Positions 20,650-32,484 of a stretch of DNA of 64,000 bases are shown in pieces (positions within the stretch are counted from its first letter, which is position 1; each line of letters begins with the position of its first letter). The translations under genes and the position numbers were made by a program. This DNA comes from Gordius sp. MW1 (taxonomy: Eukaryota; Nematomorpha; Gordioida; Gordea; Gordiidae): the NCBI GenBank assembly GCA_964036665.1, contig OZ038529.1:3534001-3598000 (forward strand), given 5' to 3'. Below the pieces are notes generated by a model. It searched no databases, was not told where the DNA came from, and saw only the letters and a list, made by a program, of their open reading frames with translations.

Positions 20650-23029
20650 TTTTTTTCAACTTAGTAAAATTAAACATCCGTGCACTGAAATTGGTAAAAT
20701 GCATCAAAATAAATATATCTGCCCAGCATCTTCGATTGCAGTCATGCTAGAGTTATTTAACCTCGATAATGACCTTCTTTGTTAATCAGAATAATTACTT
20801 AATTAATTTTTTTGGTTGAACAATTTGTCTAGTCTATAAAACGTATAAAAAGGTTAGGCATTTTAAATCAGGCGCGACCCGGGCCTGAAATTTAGCATCT
20901 TTAATAACAAGGCTCGGGCCCGGCCCAGGCCCGGAATTTTAATTAGTGCAGAAATTAATTGAACTCATTTTTGGTAAAATTTTATATTAAAAATAAGACC
21001 CACATAATAAAATTATAAATCGATAACGGAACTATTTTAATGCAAAAAAACACAGGCATCAAAAATTTCCGCGTTTTGTTCTCCGCCTTCGTATGCGGCC
21101 CGCTGATAAATATCACTTCTCACTCGAGGCAGATGAAGCAGGTGTCGAAAAATTCTTACAATCAAAGGAGCTAAGCGCTAGAAATTGACCACTGTGGTCT
21201 TACACCATTCCAATAATTCTATATTTTTATCGTTGATCTTTAACTTTATGTGTCAACTTCATTTTCATCTACATCTTCCTCCATAGAAGATGTTTCATAC
21301 CACGAAATAAAATCGTGAAACGATGTACCACCTAATATGAGATCTTTTTTGATTTTTGCATGGTTTGTAAGTTTTGTTGAAGGTGGCTTGCATAGGTAAT
21401 TGTCCACATTTTTAAATGTTTCTTTTTCTGGACTTCTTTGCAGCATTTATGCTTTTGAAAGTGAGTGTTCCCTATAAGCACTATTAAAACTAACATAAAT
21501 AATTACCTGATGAGCAAGAATTATATTATAACACATGCACTTCTTACAAAAAATAAAATCTATTTTCTATTCATATTGTCAAACCCATATAGAAATCTTT
21601 TCCACACTGCACTCTTTCCTCTAAGATTTTCTTTGATTTTATAAAATTCTTTCTATTTTCAGCTATTAGCAGTATAGATTTATTTGTTCCATACTCAATT
21701 GTATGTATACTAGAAAAATAATGTTATTTAAATGCTCATTAATAAATTAAAAATGCTCAGTAAAATGTGCTCATTAGTTTATTAATGTGCACAGTTAAAA
21801 ATTCAAAATTGTTCAATAAATTAACTTTAAAATGCTCAGATTTAAATTTATAATGATCAGTAATTTTACCAATATTCTCAGTAATTGAAATTCATAATTT
21901 TCGATTGTAATTTCCTTTGCGCTTATATTTTATAAATCATATTTTAATTGATATACAATTTGTATATTTTATTACATATCAACAAAAAAGTCTTTTTCTA
22001 CACAGTATTATGAGTGCATGGTTACTAATATAGAAAAAGTTAATGTGTTTTAGTCGACGAAAACATACCATAGGTTGTGTTCTTGAAAGTGAACCGTTAG
22101 GTTGTCACAATTTTGATAATAGACCAAAGATTATAGTGATTTATTCGTCGACCTTTGATTTGGTTTAGGGGACAATAAAAATTTTCATAATACTTTTATG
22201 CATCTTACCCAGAAATTTTTATAAAAATTTACTTAGCTCTAAAAGTAAGAATAAGAATTTATTTAGCTCTATCAGCGACAATTATAACCATCAAGTTAGG
22301 TTGACAAATCTAATTTTTATGTTTAAACTAATTTTATGACACCTTAACACATCGATTTTCGTTAAAAGACTTTATTTAGCTCCCGCCCGTGCAGGTCTCC
22401 AATTCTGACACATTATGGAATGTTATTCTAATGCTTAGTAAAAAATACAAAGTGCCCAGTAAACTGTCCCTGAGGTCACATTTGTTAAAATTTTTCTGTC
22501 CGAACTCCGCCCGCTCCTATTTTATAATTAAGTTGCTCGCCAGGGCCCGCTTGAACCTTTTTAAGTGTTCGCTTGGCCATACCCGAATCATTTTAGCTGC
22601 CCGATTTTCTGCCCTAAAATGATGATTTTTTTCAATTATAGTAATAATTTTGCAATATTTTTCAAAAAATTTGAATTTGATTGGGGTTTTATTTGGATAA
22701 AAACTAAGATTTACAAATAATATAAAAGATATGCAAATTATGGGATCACTTTCATTTGTTTACTGTCAAGTCACCCCACGTTTATCGCGTTTTTTTTTTG
22801 ATTTTCCTCTCTTCGCTGAGTCGGCGAAGGAAAATTTCAGCCTCTTGCCCTATTTGTTGCTCCACTTTGTTTAATTTAACGGTGCCTCACTATTAATTGC
22901 CGCGTTTACGTTTTTGCCCCGATATGCCTATGTCAAATCGACGTCATATTTCGTCGTGTTTACCACTGCGACCGCTTGGGATTTCGATTAAGCCATCTTG
23001 AAAACGATACCCGGTGGAATCTTTCCCAC
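20650..23029. other. Decayed repeats, no confident gene
   Basis: 20865-20940 has GC-rich CCCGGGCC words and 22500-22620 a related GC-rich patch (GCCAGGGCCCGC). These may be the ends of one decayed element. A 66-codon minus-strand frame at 21246-21446 ends SSMEEDVDENEVDT and could be an exon, but nothing supports it. 21710-21900 has irregular repeats of ATGCTCA. Confidence 0.35.
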
Positions 23030-23790
23030 GTCTCACCGCACCCCCCCCCCCCCATCACAAGGACCTATGACTCCACTGATATCGAATCTCGGTGAGGGCA
23101 AAAATATTTTTCAAGCCTATTTGAACACCTGTTGCATTTGCCTTATTTAAACTTACATTGTAAAATTTCGGCGCCCCCGCCCCTTGTGGGGCTTATGTCT
23201 CCACTAATATGAGTTCGAACCTCCGTGAGGATAAATTTTTTTGCTTTTATTATTAACCTAAATTTTGCATTGATAATATATTGTTCCCGTTAATAACATA
23301 AATATTTGGCCGTCTGCTGGCTACTGACCAACGGAAATAACATGTGGCCAAAGTGTGATTGGGAATTTTTTTAAAACATTTTTTCCCTTATATAATATAG
23401 GCTTTTTGGTCGTCTGCTGACGAATAGAAAAAATGACCACTGGCCAAAGTGTGAATCGATTTTTTTAAATATTTGGCTCTTATGTATTTATAGGTTTTTG
23501 ACCGTCTGCTGACTTCTAACCAATAGAAAAAAATGACCATTGTCCAAAGTGTGAATAGAAATATTTTTCCTATACTTTGCTGTTATATAAATATAGCTAT
23601 TTGGTTGTCTGCTGACCAATAGAAAAAATGATTACTGGCCAAAGTGTGCATCAAAAAAATTTTCTTTATATTTTGCCCTTATATAATTATAGGCTATTTG
23701 GTCCTCTGCTGGCTGCTGACCAGTAAAAAAAATGGCCATTGGCCAAAGTGTGAATCCAAATTTTTTCCTATATATTGCCGTTAGTGTTTT
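23030..23790 (+). repeat. Satellite A, short diverged array, with tRNA-like box sequences
   Basis: Five units of about 110 bp from about 23300, each with CCGTCTGCTG, then ACCAATAG...ATGACCA and TGGCCAAAGTGTGAAT. The same satellite forms arrays at 47262-48240 and, inverted, at 55880-56720. Just upstream (23070-23230) are two short blocks with GTTCGAA-type sequence, decayed versions of the tRNA B-box-like motif seen beside the other arrays. Confidence 0.7.
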
Positions 23791-24490
23791 GATCTCGTCT
23801 CGGTCTCTAAAACAAAATATCGTCTCGTTTCGGGAGCGATTATGAAAATCTCGATCTCGTATGGGTCTATTAGAAAAATCTCGGTCTCGTCTCGACTTTA
23901 AAAAAAAATATATAGACGGATTAAAATTTTCTCATGTTTTATTAAAAATATTAAATAAGTGTTAAAAAATCCAAATGGCAAATTTTTTTAATTTTAATAA
24001 AACTTTAATACACAAACTTTATAAAGATTTAGCGGGACACCACATCTCATTGGCAAAATAAAGATATGAATTATTTCATAAAGATAACATTTCTAGTGAT
24101 GCGGAATACCCGATAAAAATCTAAGTCTCGTCTCGGAATATGAAAAATTGTGTCGAGTTTAATATGAGAATTTAGAACTCGAGACGAGACGAGATTTTAT
24201 AGTCGAGATCTCGACTTTAAATTTTTTTTATTGGCCATCATAATCATATATAAATTTATCTTATATTTCTATTTTGGATAATCTACATTTAGGATGTTCA
24301 ATGTAAATTAATATAATTGGGATTCCTTTGATATTAAAAATTTTACACATCAAAGTTTAATCAATATTAAATATATATCCGCGTAAAATTTGAATTTTTG
24401 CTGTGTCCCTTAGGGTTGCTAAATAATTAATTAATATATTTATTACATATTTAAACCCTGAGCGTTAATATAATATGAACATACAAACAT
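23780..24490. repeat. Dispersed repeat rich in TCTCGTCTCG words
   Basis: Clusters of TCTCGTCTCG at 23790-23905 and the inverse CGAGACGAGA at 24180-24215 give an inverted-repeat layout. 24093-24490 matches 53393-53800 (GTGATGCGGAA-ACCCGA, then CTATTTTGGAT, then AATTAATATAATT). A shorter relative lies at 27620-27735. Confidence 0.6.
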
Positions 24491-24939
24491 GACAAAGAAC
24501 ATCTAGCGGCATTATATCGCCCAAACGCAAATTTAACCGCCATTTCAAATCATTTAATACAACAAGTTTTAAAAACAATTTGAAAATTACCATTTTAATT
24601 AATACCGAAACTTATTTTGAAAGAAAAACTAAGAGGAGGAGGGGGGGGCAAATCACCCCCCCCCCCCTCCCTGGGTATAAAAGAGGGTAGAAAAAGAGGA
24701 GGAGGGCAAACCAACGGGACAAAAAAAAGAGGTGCAAAGTAAGTATATATTTTTAATTTTTTTATCACCATTTTAGGATAAATATATGATTGAAAAAATA
24801 TTGATTAGCATAAATTATTAAAATCATTATAATTAATTAGCATTATATGCCAGCTGCCAACTATACTAGTACGCTATAATTAAATTTGCTAAAAACCATG
24901 TTTAGTTTTTAACAACCCAGCTCGATACTACGATTTATA
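24491..24939. other. Intergenic DNA with one orphan G/C-run satellite unit
   Basis: 24636-24690 has GGGGGGGGCAAATCACCCC followed by AAAGAGGGTAGAAAAAG, a single diverged unit of the fold-back satellite at 51531-52510. The rest is AT-rich. Confidence 0.5.
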
Positions 24940-25500
24940 TCAAGCAACTCTGCCAAATGACTCAACCAGCAGCCATAGCATCTTTACTGCCAGTGCTAGT
25001 AACCGGATTATTAAGCAGCATGTGCTCGTTATGCTGATGGTAATGGTAGGAGATATGTGCCTATTACCAAGGTTAACACAATACAAGCACAACCATCTCG
25101 AGCGTTTAAACATCACTAGATTTAAGTTACTGGCGGCAAACACGTGCTGTGGTGTAATGCCTATCGACTGGTGAGCCATAAAATAAGATCTCCTGAGCAT
25201 CGCGCAAAGCAGAATTGCATGTGAATGTAATGAATAGGTTTGGACGACCGTAGTTAGAAACATACGCAATTGAATCTTGAGCCTATTCATGTATATGATG
25301 CGGACTTCCGGTGTATAAAGAGGGCAAAATAAATGGTTTCCTAACGTTAATTGTATTAGCGTCGTTAAAAACTGCATCTTGCAATTGAACATATTCTTCT
25401 GAGCGAAGTTTGGTCTGAATTTAACGGATGTAGAGCAGACGTTCCGATTTTTGACATACATATCTGCGATGTATTGGTGGAACAATTGGCGGCATTTTCC
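24940..25500 (-). pseudogene. Helitron N-terminal domain fragment (remnant 2)
   Basis: On the minus strand the fragment begins RQLFHQYIADMYVK (25485-25445). After a frame change it reads LRSEEYVQLQDAVFNDANTI, then ILPSLYTGSPHHIHEYAQDS, then IAYVSNYGRPNLFITFTCNS (about 25400-25210) and FYGSPVDRHYTTARVCRQ (about 25180-25130). This is the Helitron helper-like N-terminal domain in correct order. The 181-codon open frame in this interval is mostly the wrong frame; only its first part matches. No Helitron ends were found. Confidence 0.85.
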
Positions 25501-26612
25501 AAATCTAATCTTCTATAATGTATTTATATTGTAAAAATCAAAATTAAGTTGATAAATTATAATGGATTAAGAACAATGAACGCCCGCTATTTAAAACAAA
25601 GGTTAGGGGCATCGCAAAAAGACCTAGCACTAAGGAGGCCTTTTTGTGATTGACTCTAATGGTGGTTAGAGCACAACTTGTGTTTTCTACTTTCACCACC
25701 TTAAGTCGGAACAGCGGGCCTGTTATTTTTATTAATTTGCGCTTGAGACTATCTTATGAAAATATGTTTTAGAAATAAATTTAAAAATGTTTGCACCGCA
25801 TGTGATGATCTGGGGTCGGATTTTTGAAATTTGTCTGCCCCGAACCCGGCTAGTTAAATTAATCCTTTGGTTCCTCCCGATCCCTTTTAGGTGTTAGCCG
25901 GGCCGTGCCTAAATAAATACAGCTGCCCGAAACCCCGGCTGGAAGTGATGATACTTTTTTGTAATAGTTCTGTTATATTTTTAAAAAAATTTTAATTTGA
26001 TAATTTATTATTTTAGATAATAAATAAGATTGATAGATATTATATATTAAAGAACAAAAAAATTTACGTAGCCCAAATTGTTATATTACCCCCGGGACCC
26101 TTCAAAAAATCTAAATTTAGGACAGTTGACAGGCCGCCATGGGTTACTCGTGCCCTGCCGGATCCGACTGTTCTGGTCTCTGAGATAAAATTAGATACTC
26201 AGGGTGTACTAAATGTATGTCTCTATCGGAACACGACCACGTAATAAAACGTGTACATGATCAAGGTAACTGATATCATAAGTTCAAAACTAATTGATAA
26301 TGTTAGGTACGTTAGCGTGTCATTTTCATTATAAAGTTAATATTATTTCCAAGAAAATCTCTCAAAATTGAAAAAAGTTATTCTAATATTTTATATAAAC
26401 GATAAAAATATAAGATACAACCCAAAGGTAAGACTGTCTTAGTGACCTATGAATGGAAACACATTAACAAATATCTATTGTCTGAAATAAAACTAATTTT
26501 GAGTTGCTGAGTGGCACTTATAAGAAATTAAAAAAAACTTATATATTTTAAGTAAAATGCGTTATTTTGTACTCAACCCCATAAAGTTTTTGTGTGATAT
26601 AAGCATAGACTA
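25501..26612. repeat. Dispersed GC-patch repeat and AT-rich DNA
   Basis: 25790-26200 carries GC-rich patches (CCCGAACCCGGC, CCGGGCC, GCCCTGCCGGATCC) in otherwise AT-rich DNA. AAATTTAGGACAGTTG, then GACTGTTCTGGTCTCTGA, matches 59425-59500. 26200-26612 holds nothing I recognise. Confidence 0.5.
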
Positions 26613-26690
26613 CATAGACTGTTCATGTCATATGATAAAATGCGCAACGTTAAATCCACCATTTTGAATTTAACTATATCTCCATGTATT
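26613..26690 (+). repeat. Solitary end of the THAP fold-back family
   Basis: CATAGACTGTTCATGTCATATG at 26613 matches the outer end of the fold-back element at 46834 (CATAGACTGCCCATGTCATG), followed by a decayed match through CACCATTTTGAA. Confidence 0.55.
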
Positions 26691-28304
26691 TCTGTTTACC
26701 CCGTTAAAAAATGAATTTGCCTTCCTCATAAGTTAATAAATAAAAAAAAATGTCAATAAATGATTTTTTAATAAAATGCAGATGGCACTAAATCGCTTTA
26801 ACATTACATCATCACAATATTTTTTGAATTGTGTAAATGATAGATATTGCTCTTTTAATGTTTAACTAGTTCAATATTTTTTATTACGTTTTAAAATACT
26901 TTAATGAAACATTAACCACTATAATCTATATGTTCTACCCTTGTTTGTGAACATTTTTATATGGCACGGACACTTATTAAAAGTTGACGAGAACTCTGTC
27001 TTTTCTATGGATATAGGCCCATATAATATAATAAAAGCTTCTCATCAAAATTCAATTAACTACAATGAATCTTTATATTGCGGTTGGCAGGTGAACTGTA
27101 ATCACTGAATTTTATTAGCGATTTTGCACGAAATTAAATTATAGTAGATTTTATTTATAAAAAACTATTTTATGACTAGTATATTTTAAAACATTAAAGA
27201 GGTTTTATTAATAGGATCATTTAATTTTTGGATGTAAAAGTATTTTTAACAAAATTGTAAATGTGCAATTTATCGAAAACACAAAAACTTGTATGTTCCT
27301 ATTTCAATAACAATCCTACTTCTAGTGATGTTTTACGTTGTAATGTGTGCAACCACTAATTATGTTATAAATATGAGGAGTATCCACTCCTTTGTTTGAT
27401 TTTATAACTTATAAAAAACTCGTCATGAATTTTTTAGAAATGAATTGATGGCGGTTATATTAGAGGGCTAATATTTATTTAAACATTATTTATTTTTGCC
27501 AATGTTAATAAAAATTACCTACTAGCTTGATTTTGTAAATGTGTTTGTAAAAGTATTTGAGTAATATAATGGGTTCGCCATATAAATATTTTTTATTTAT
27601 ACAATAATTTAATAAATTAGAGGGAAAATCTCGAAAATATTTAAAAAATTATAGTAAAGACGTGTCGATACTTTTCGTCGAGACTAAACCGAAATTTTTC
27701 TAGACTAAGACGCAACGAGATACGAGCTCCACAAACAAATAGCAACTGATTTCCAACCTTATTTAATATATCTTTCTAAATTTTAGTTTGGATATTAAAT
27801 TATTATCCTTCACACAACTTGTAAGTCGATATATTGTTATTTATTTAATATGTGCAGGGCAATCATCAATTATGGTAGTCGGTTAGGCACGCAATGGGGA
27901 TTTATATTTTATACTATTATTTTTGACGCGTTACACAATTCATGTCTCAAACCTTTTTGGGCGGCTTAAACATTATAAGTTTATATCATGATGATTTTTA
28001 CCATCTTTTGTTAATTAAAATTTAACTAATACCACAATTAAAAATGTGGAAAATTTAATTTGTTTAAAAATTATATCGATTTCTAACCATTAATATTATC
28101 TCTTCAGGAAAATCACTTTTTGGGCGATTGTGAAAGTTCATATTTTACACATCCGTTAGTTTCTTTAATTAGATTTTATTGATTTTTAATTATGTCTTAC
28201 CTTTGCCTTAAAAAAAATTAATTTCCCCCTATTAAATTTTTGAACAATCATTATATAACAATTGACTGTAAATTTTGCTTTGAAAATGTATATTTCATGA
28301 GAAA
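26691..28304. other. AT-rich intergenic region upstream of the receptor gene
   Basis: No coding potential seen. 27620-27735 carries TCTCG/CGAGA words of the repeat at 23780-24490. Confidence 0.5.
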
Positions 28305-29939
28305 ATGCCTTTGTTAGGTGGAAATCCCACTCAAAATTGCGAGCACATAACTTCGAGACTTTATGTTGACGAAATTATAAGATGCAAACATTTCAGTTTT
28401 GTCTTTCCTAACAACACACTCCTTCTGATACATTGTCGTTACATCCCTTTGCTCATCGCATTGAGTAGTATGGGAAATATATGCACAATTATCTATTTAA
28501 CTTCGATATATTTTAAAACGAGGTATTTAAACAATGTTTGCTCTAGCTTGGTGGCCTATTGGAATAGGATACGAAATAAGCTTTGTAAAACAGAAGTAGC
28601 GCCATGCGTCAACTCGCAATTCACTATAACGACAACTGGTCAGGAAATCCCCATTCCCAGTCGAGGTCTTGTAGTAGGTAAGGGCATTCACGACCCTGCT
28701 GAAGCACATCAAAAGACTGAAAGTAATCGGAGAGCGCATATATTGATACTCATCATATATGCTATTACTAATATCTTATTGGTACTTTTTATAGCCATAA
28801 ATACGACGATCGATTGCATAGCTAATGATCCATTTATTCGGACTACCGAAATGACATTTAATTTAGGACCTTGGAATCGTAACACAACATTTATTTTTCC
28901 TCAGATTTCGACCCTCAGAGATTTTATACTTCCGTCTACCTTAGAAGACAATGAAAACAGCAGGAATGCCCTCAGGGATGGCACTTATCAGGTTACCATG
29001 AATCGCCTCGTCGTAGAGTTACTCCAACGTTCAAGTGGAGCCTTTAGAATTTATCTCAGTTACAACTGGAACCAATACATGGCAAGTGGATACGTTCCGT
29101 GCCTATATATCCTCGCAAACACAAGTTTCGTCATGACTTTTTTGTATGCGCTAAATCGTTTTATTAACACGTTCTATGACTCCGAATACGAATATTGGTG
29201 CAGCAATGCAAAGTTGAGAGGAACCATAGCGTTAGCTATTGTATTTAACGTACTTTTGTACTTTCCTATGACATTTGATTATCGATTGGTGTCCATCATA
29301 GTTTTGTCACCTTGGGCCAGGAGTCGAAATACCTTTGTATTTGCCCAATCCAGCAACGCACAAAATCCATATAAATACTATTCTTACGTTAAAAGAATCC
29401 TAGGCCCTAAATGGATGACGAGTTGGACCCTTTACGAAGTGCTACGGGAATCGTTATCAAAATATATACCATTGTTCATAATGGTGTATTTCATGATTAA
29501 ATTGATATTATATTTATGGCAGACCCATAAACGTTTAATGGCAATAAGAAATAATGACCATCTTGGGGGAAACGTGCGTCCCGTTATGCCGCTGCAGATA
29601 CTGGAAAGGAATGAACCGGAAATTTTAGCTATACCAGGAACTTCAAGAAATCAAGGTCAAAGTGTTAACCAAGGTCTAGGAAAAGTTGTCAACGAAATGT
29701 CGTACATAATTTTTTTGGCAATTTTTATCTTACAAGCAGTGTTATGGCTTGTGCCTTTAAGTTTGTTACAAATAACCTATAAAATATGGCGTACTAATAT
29801 TAAGCATATGGATGTATTAGAGTATATATATTCATTCCATCAGATCGTCTTGCTCGCATATACTGTCTTACCTTTTTACGTCGTGGCCTTTATTGAGGTT
29901 ATGGTGTTGTGTATCGAAAAAATCAAAACATGTATGTAA
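28305..29939 (+). CDS. Rhodopsin-class GPCR, FMRFamide-receptor-like, 544 aa, intronless
   Basis: A single uninterrupted frame with seven hydrophobic helices at about residues 46-70, 145-167, 263-288, 306-328, 386-405, 465-489 and 511-536. Helix 1 has SSMGN, the class A Gly-Asn position. Helix 3 ends ALNRFINTF, a relaxed E/DRY, followed by YEYWCSNAKLRG, which parallels the CT-x-x-RA loop of FMRFamide-type receptors, and LLYFPMTFDY parallels their N-x-P-R-F helix 4 end. Helix 7 has LPFYVV in place of NPxxY. It would sit in the plasma membrane and couple to G proteins, perhaps sensing a neuropeptide. Odd points are a ~75-residue loop between helices 1 and 2, a ~95-residue loop between 2 and 3, and a Lys/Arg-poor tail of few residues. 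The start is the first in-frame ATG. GPCR is likely; the subfamily is an inference. Confidence 0.6.
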   Translation: MPLLGGNPTQNCEHITSRLYVDEIIRCKHFSFVFPNNTLLLIHCRYIPLLIALSSMGNICTIIYLTSIYFKTRYLNNVCSSLVAYWNRIRNKLCKTEVAPCVNSQFTITTTGQEIPIPSRGLVVGKGIHDPAEAHQKTESNRRAHILILIIYAITNILLVLFIAINTTIDCIANDPFIRTTEMTFNLGPWNRNTTFIFPQISTLRDFILPSTLEDNENSRNALRDGTYQVTMNRLVVELLQRSSGAFRIYLSYNWNQYMASGYVPCLYILANTSFVMTFLYALNRFINTFYDSEYEYWCSNAKLRGTIALAIVFNVLLYFPMTFDYRLVSIIVLSPWARSRNTFVFAQSSNAQNPYKYYSYVKRILGPKWMTSWTLYEVLRESLSKYIPLFIMVYFMIKLILYLWQTHKRLMAIRNNDHLGGNVRPVMPLQILERNEPEILAIPGTSRNQGQSVNQGLGKVVNEMSYIIFLAIFILQAVLWLVPLSLLQITYKIWRTNIKHMDVLEYIYSFHQIVLLAYTVLPFYVVAFIEVMVLCIEKIKTCM

Positions 29940-30831
29940 AACTCATTCTCATCTATAATGTCTTTTTATCGTTTAGATTATTTGATTTTATTTTATCTAA
30001 ATATTAAGTTAATTCACTGTTAGAACTAATTATCGATATTGTATTTGTGAGACATATGTTAAAATGTATATTATTTAAAAGTCCTAAAAGAATTAATCAT
30101 AAAAAACGATCGTTTTTTCCATTTAGACTCGAAATAAGATTTCACAAGTTTATTTCAAAATTTTTCAAATGGTTTAAATAAATCTATTATTTTAATGTGT
30201 AAATAATGCAAGCAATATTAATTGCTATGTATTAACAGTTTATGTATGATTTTATTAAATTTGCGTTATGTTAAAGAGCATTAAAACAGGACTAACTGCT
30301 CGAAGATTGTGAGCGGAAAACGAATTTGTGGTCAATCGAGGTAACACCAATAATTAATATATTGGTAGTAGGTGTTCTGCGTTGTTTTAACGCGCAGTCT
30401 TTGCTCATTACAAGAGGTCATGTAGGTGTTGCTGATGTTGTGGTTGTGTTGAATTTTTAAAATTATAAAATCTGGTATAAAATATAACGAAAGTCATTAT
30501 AAATAATTAAGTTGGTCAGTTACGTTGCACAACTATAAAATATAAAATTTGATCTAAAATATTTTTTTTCATAAAATATCTGCGGGGGGGATTGGGGGGG
30601 ATTTCCGGTTCCCCCCCCCCATTTACGCCACTGGATTACGGCCATGCAGAGCAGTGGACAATTTGGGTGTCAGCAGATGTTGCAATTGCTGAATATGATA
30701 GGAGTGTAGTAGGGCGTCGAGGTTGGTATCGTAGAAGCAACCATGTACAGTTGCATTATTTTAACTAAGATACACATGACGCTGGTGTGGTAGGGCAGCA
30801 GCCAGCCGTGTTTTATAAGAGCTGTCAATCA
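29940..30831. other. 3' flank of the receptor gene and repeat debris
   Basis: AATAAA near 30177 could be the receptor polyadenylation signal. 30582-30640 has G and C runs ending CATTTACGCCACTGG, probably a MITE end. No gene seen. Confidence 0.4.
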
Positions 30832-31308
30832 ATCATTTTGACTGACATATTTTTTACTAAAAGTCCATTTTCGCTATTTTTACGTGTTTTGTTTATTGTT
30901 TTTAATAAATTAGAAAGTAGACTAGCATATTACAGTCAAAACCGTTTAATTGCAAAGCCTTGGGCCTTATTTCGCGATTAAACGATGGAAATAAAAGTGT
31001 ATGTACATTATATTAATATTCATTTCTTACGCTTCGCAATAAAGCGATATTTTATATAATTATCTGGTTGATTTAAGGACTCGAAAATGTTGGTGAATAT
31101 CCGATATTGTACTATTAAGCGATTGGTCAATAAACGATGTTTTTGTTAATATTATCGTTTAAAAAAAAAAAATGGCGGTTACTCCGCGATTAAAAGATTT
31201 TCGCGATAATCCGATTCGCGATTAAGAAGTTTCGACTGTATTTACTTTTTTGGTTTTATTATTGCTATATAATTTATTAAAACATTATATGTATTTTTGT
31301 AAATTTTG
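30832..31308 (+). repeat. Tandem segment copy 1 (contains the pogo-type MITE)
   Basis: TCATTTTGACTGACATATTT...GACTAGCATAT at 30832-30930 continues after the MITE (31239-31308, ATTATTGCTAT...AAAAC). The same segment recurs from 31309, split by gypsy C and resuming at 35598-35660. Confidence 0.75.
30933..31238. mobile_element. Tc1/mariner (pogo-like) MITE, 306 bp
   Basis: Ends CAGTCAAAACCGTTTAATTGC and, in reverse complement, CAGTCGAAACTTCTTAATCGC, flanked by TA on both sides. CAGTC-starting inverted repeats with a TA duplication are typical of the pogo/Tigger group. No transposase inside. Confidence 0.8.
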
Positions 31309-31397
31309 TCATTTTGACTGACATATTTTTTACTAAAGGTCCATCGCTATTTTTACGTGTTATGTTTATTGTTTTTAATAAATTAAGTTTAGACTAG
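31309..31397 (+). repeat. Tandem segment copy 2, left part
   Basis: TCATTTTGACTGACATATTT...TTTAGACTAG matches copy 1. It is cut at ACTAG (31393-31397) by gypsy C, and the right part begins at 35598 with the duplicated ACTAG followed by CATATTATTT. Confidence 0.75.
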
Positions 31398-31570
31398 TGT
31401 AGTATTCTTAACTACAATGTAGTATATCAACTACTCAGAAATCGCTGAAGCTTTTTATTAATATGCAAAATCAACTAAAACATGTGATGATGAAAAAACG
31501 TGTATATTCCCACTAGGAACAACGAACTTAAACGTATATATAAATACAAGTATAAATCTATGATATTACA
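31398..31570 (-). repeat. LTR of gypsy C (3' LTR relative to the element)
   Basis: TGTAGTATTCTTAAC...ATGATATTACA on the plus strand, 173 bp, identical to 35425-35597 on reading. Confidence 0.95.
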
Positions 31571-32484
31571 TTTCTCCCTATTTTAAAAGTTAAATTCATC
31601 GATCGTACCGGTGGTTTTGATATTCTTGTTGAACGTCGCAATATAGGGGGACTTTCAACTCCTTCTATGTTTTGTTCCAAACCTGTTGTCGCAGTCTCTA
31701 AACTTGGCATAAACTGTGATCGCAGCCTAAACTTCATTTGATCAGCATGTTTTCTTTTAATTCCACCGTCTGTCCGGACATTATACGAATAGTGGCCCTT
31801 CCGTTCTACAATAATACCTTTGTACCATCCCGGCTTAATTTCGTTGCGAATCCATACTGGATCTCCAACATCAAATTCCCTAAAACGTACATTTTGATCG
31901 TGATATGTTTTCTGCTTCCATATCTTCTCCCTTATTACGTTTCTTAAATCTGGCTTTATTAAATCTAGTGCGGTTTGTAATCTCCTTCCTAAAAATAATT
32001 CGGATGGGGTTTTTCCCGTCGTCGCTTGAGGAGAGTTTCTGTATTTTATCAAGACCTGTTGGAGACAAAGTTCTTTGTTCCAAGTCTGTTTTCTCGCCGC
32101 ATAATATCTTGTTTTTAACGTCCTTATCATCCTTTCGGCCTGCCCATTGGTTTTAGGATGATATGGAGTCGATTTTATGTGAGTAATATTATTTGAAACA
32201 CAGAATTTGAAAAATTCTTGTCCAGCAAATTGTGGTCCATTGTCTGACACAATCTGCGTCGGAATTCCAAATCTACAGAACCAATTCCGTAGATGATTGA
32301 TTACGGCCGATGTTTTTGTCGAAGTTACCGTTGCTACCTCAACCCATTTTGAGAATGAGTCTATTAATACTAACCACCATTTTCCTTCTATTGGACCAGC
32401 TATATCAATGTGCACACGGTCCCACACACGATCAGGTAAATTCCATGGATAGAGCGGTACCTGCTTTTCTGGAGGTCGCACTTC
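31558..32484 (-). pseudogene. gypsy C integrase, after the in-frame stop
   Basis: In the same frame as the upstream pol but separated by a single TAA at 32487-32485 within the zinc-finger region (CEGC then stop; element B has CDGCQEG here). Core motifs are HIDIAGPIEGKWW, VSDNGPQFAGQEF and HPKTNGQAERMIRTLK, giving D, D and E. The C-terminal domain (VGDPVWIRNEIKPGWYKG) and a charged tail follow and run into the LTR. Integrase inserts element DNA into the chromosome. Without read-through of the stop, the finger is separated from the core. Confidence 0.85.

Noticed and set aside
24940-25485. 181-codon minus-strand frame taken as a gene
   Set aside because: Only its start matches a Helitron; the real similarity continues in a shifted frame, so it is a pseudogene.
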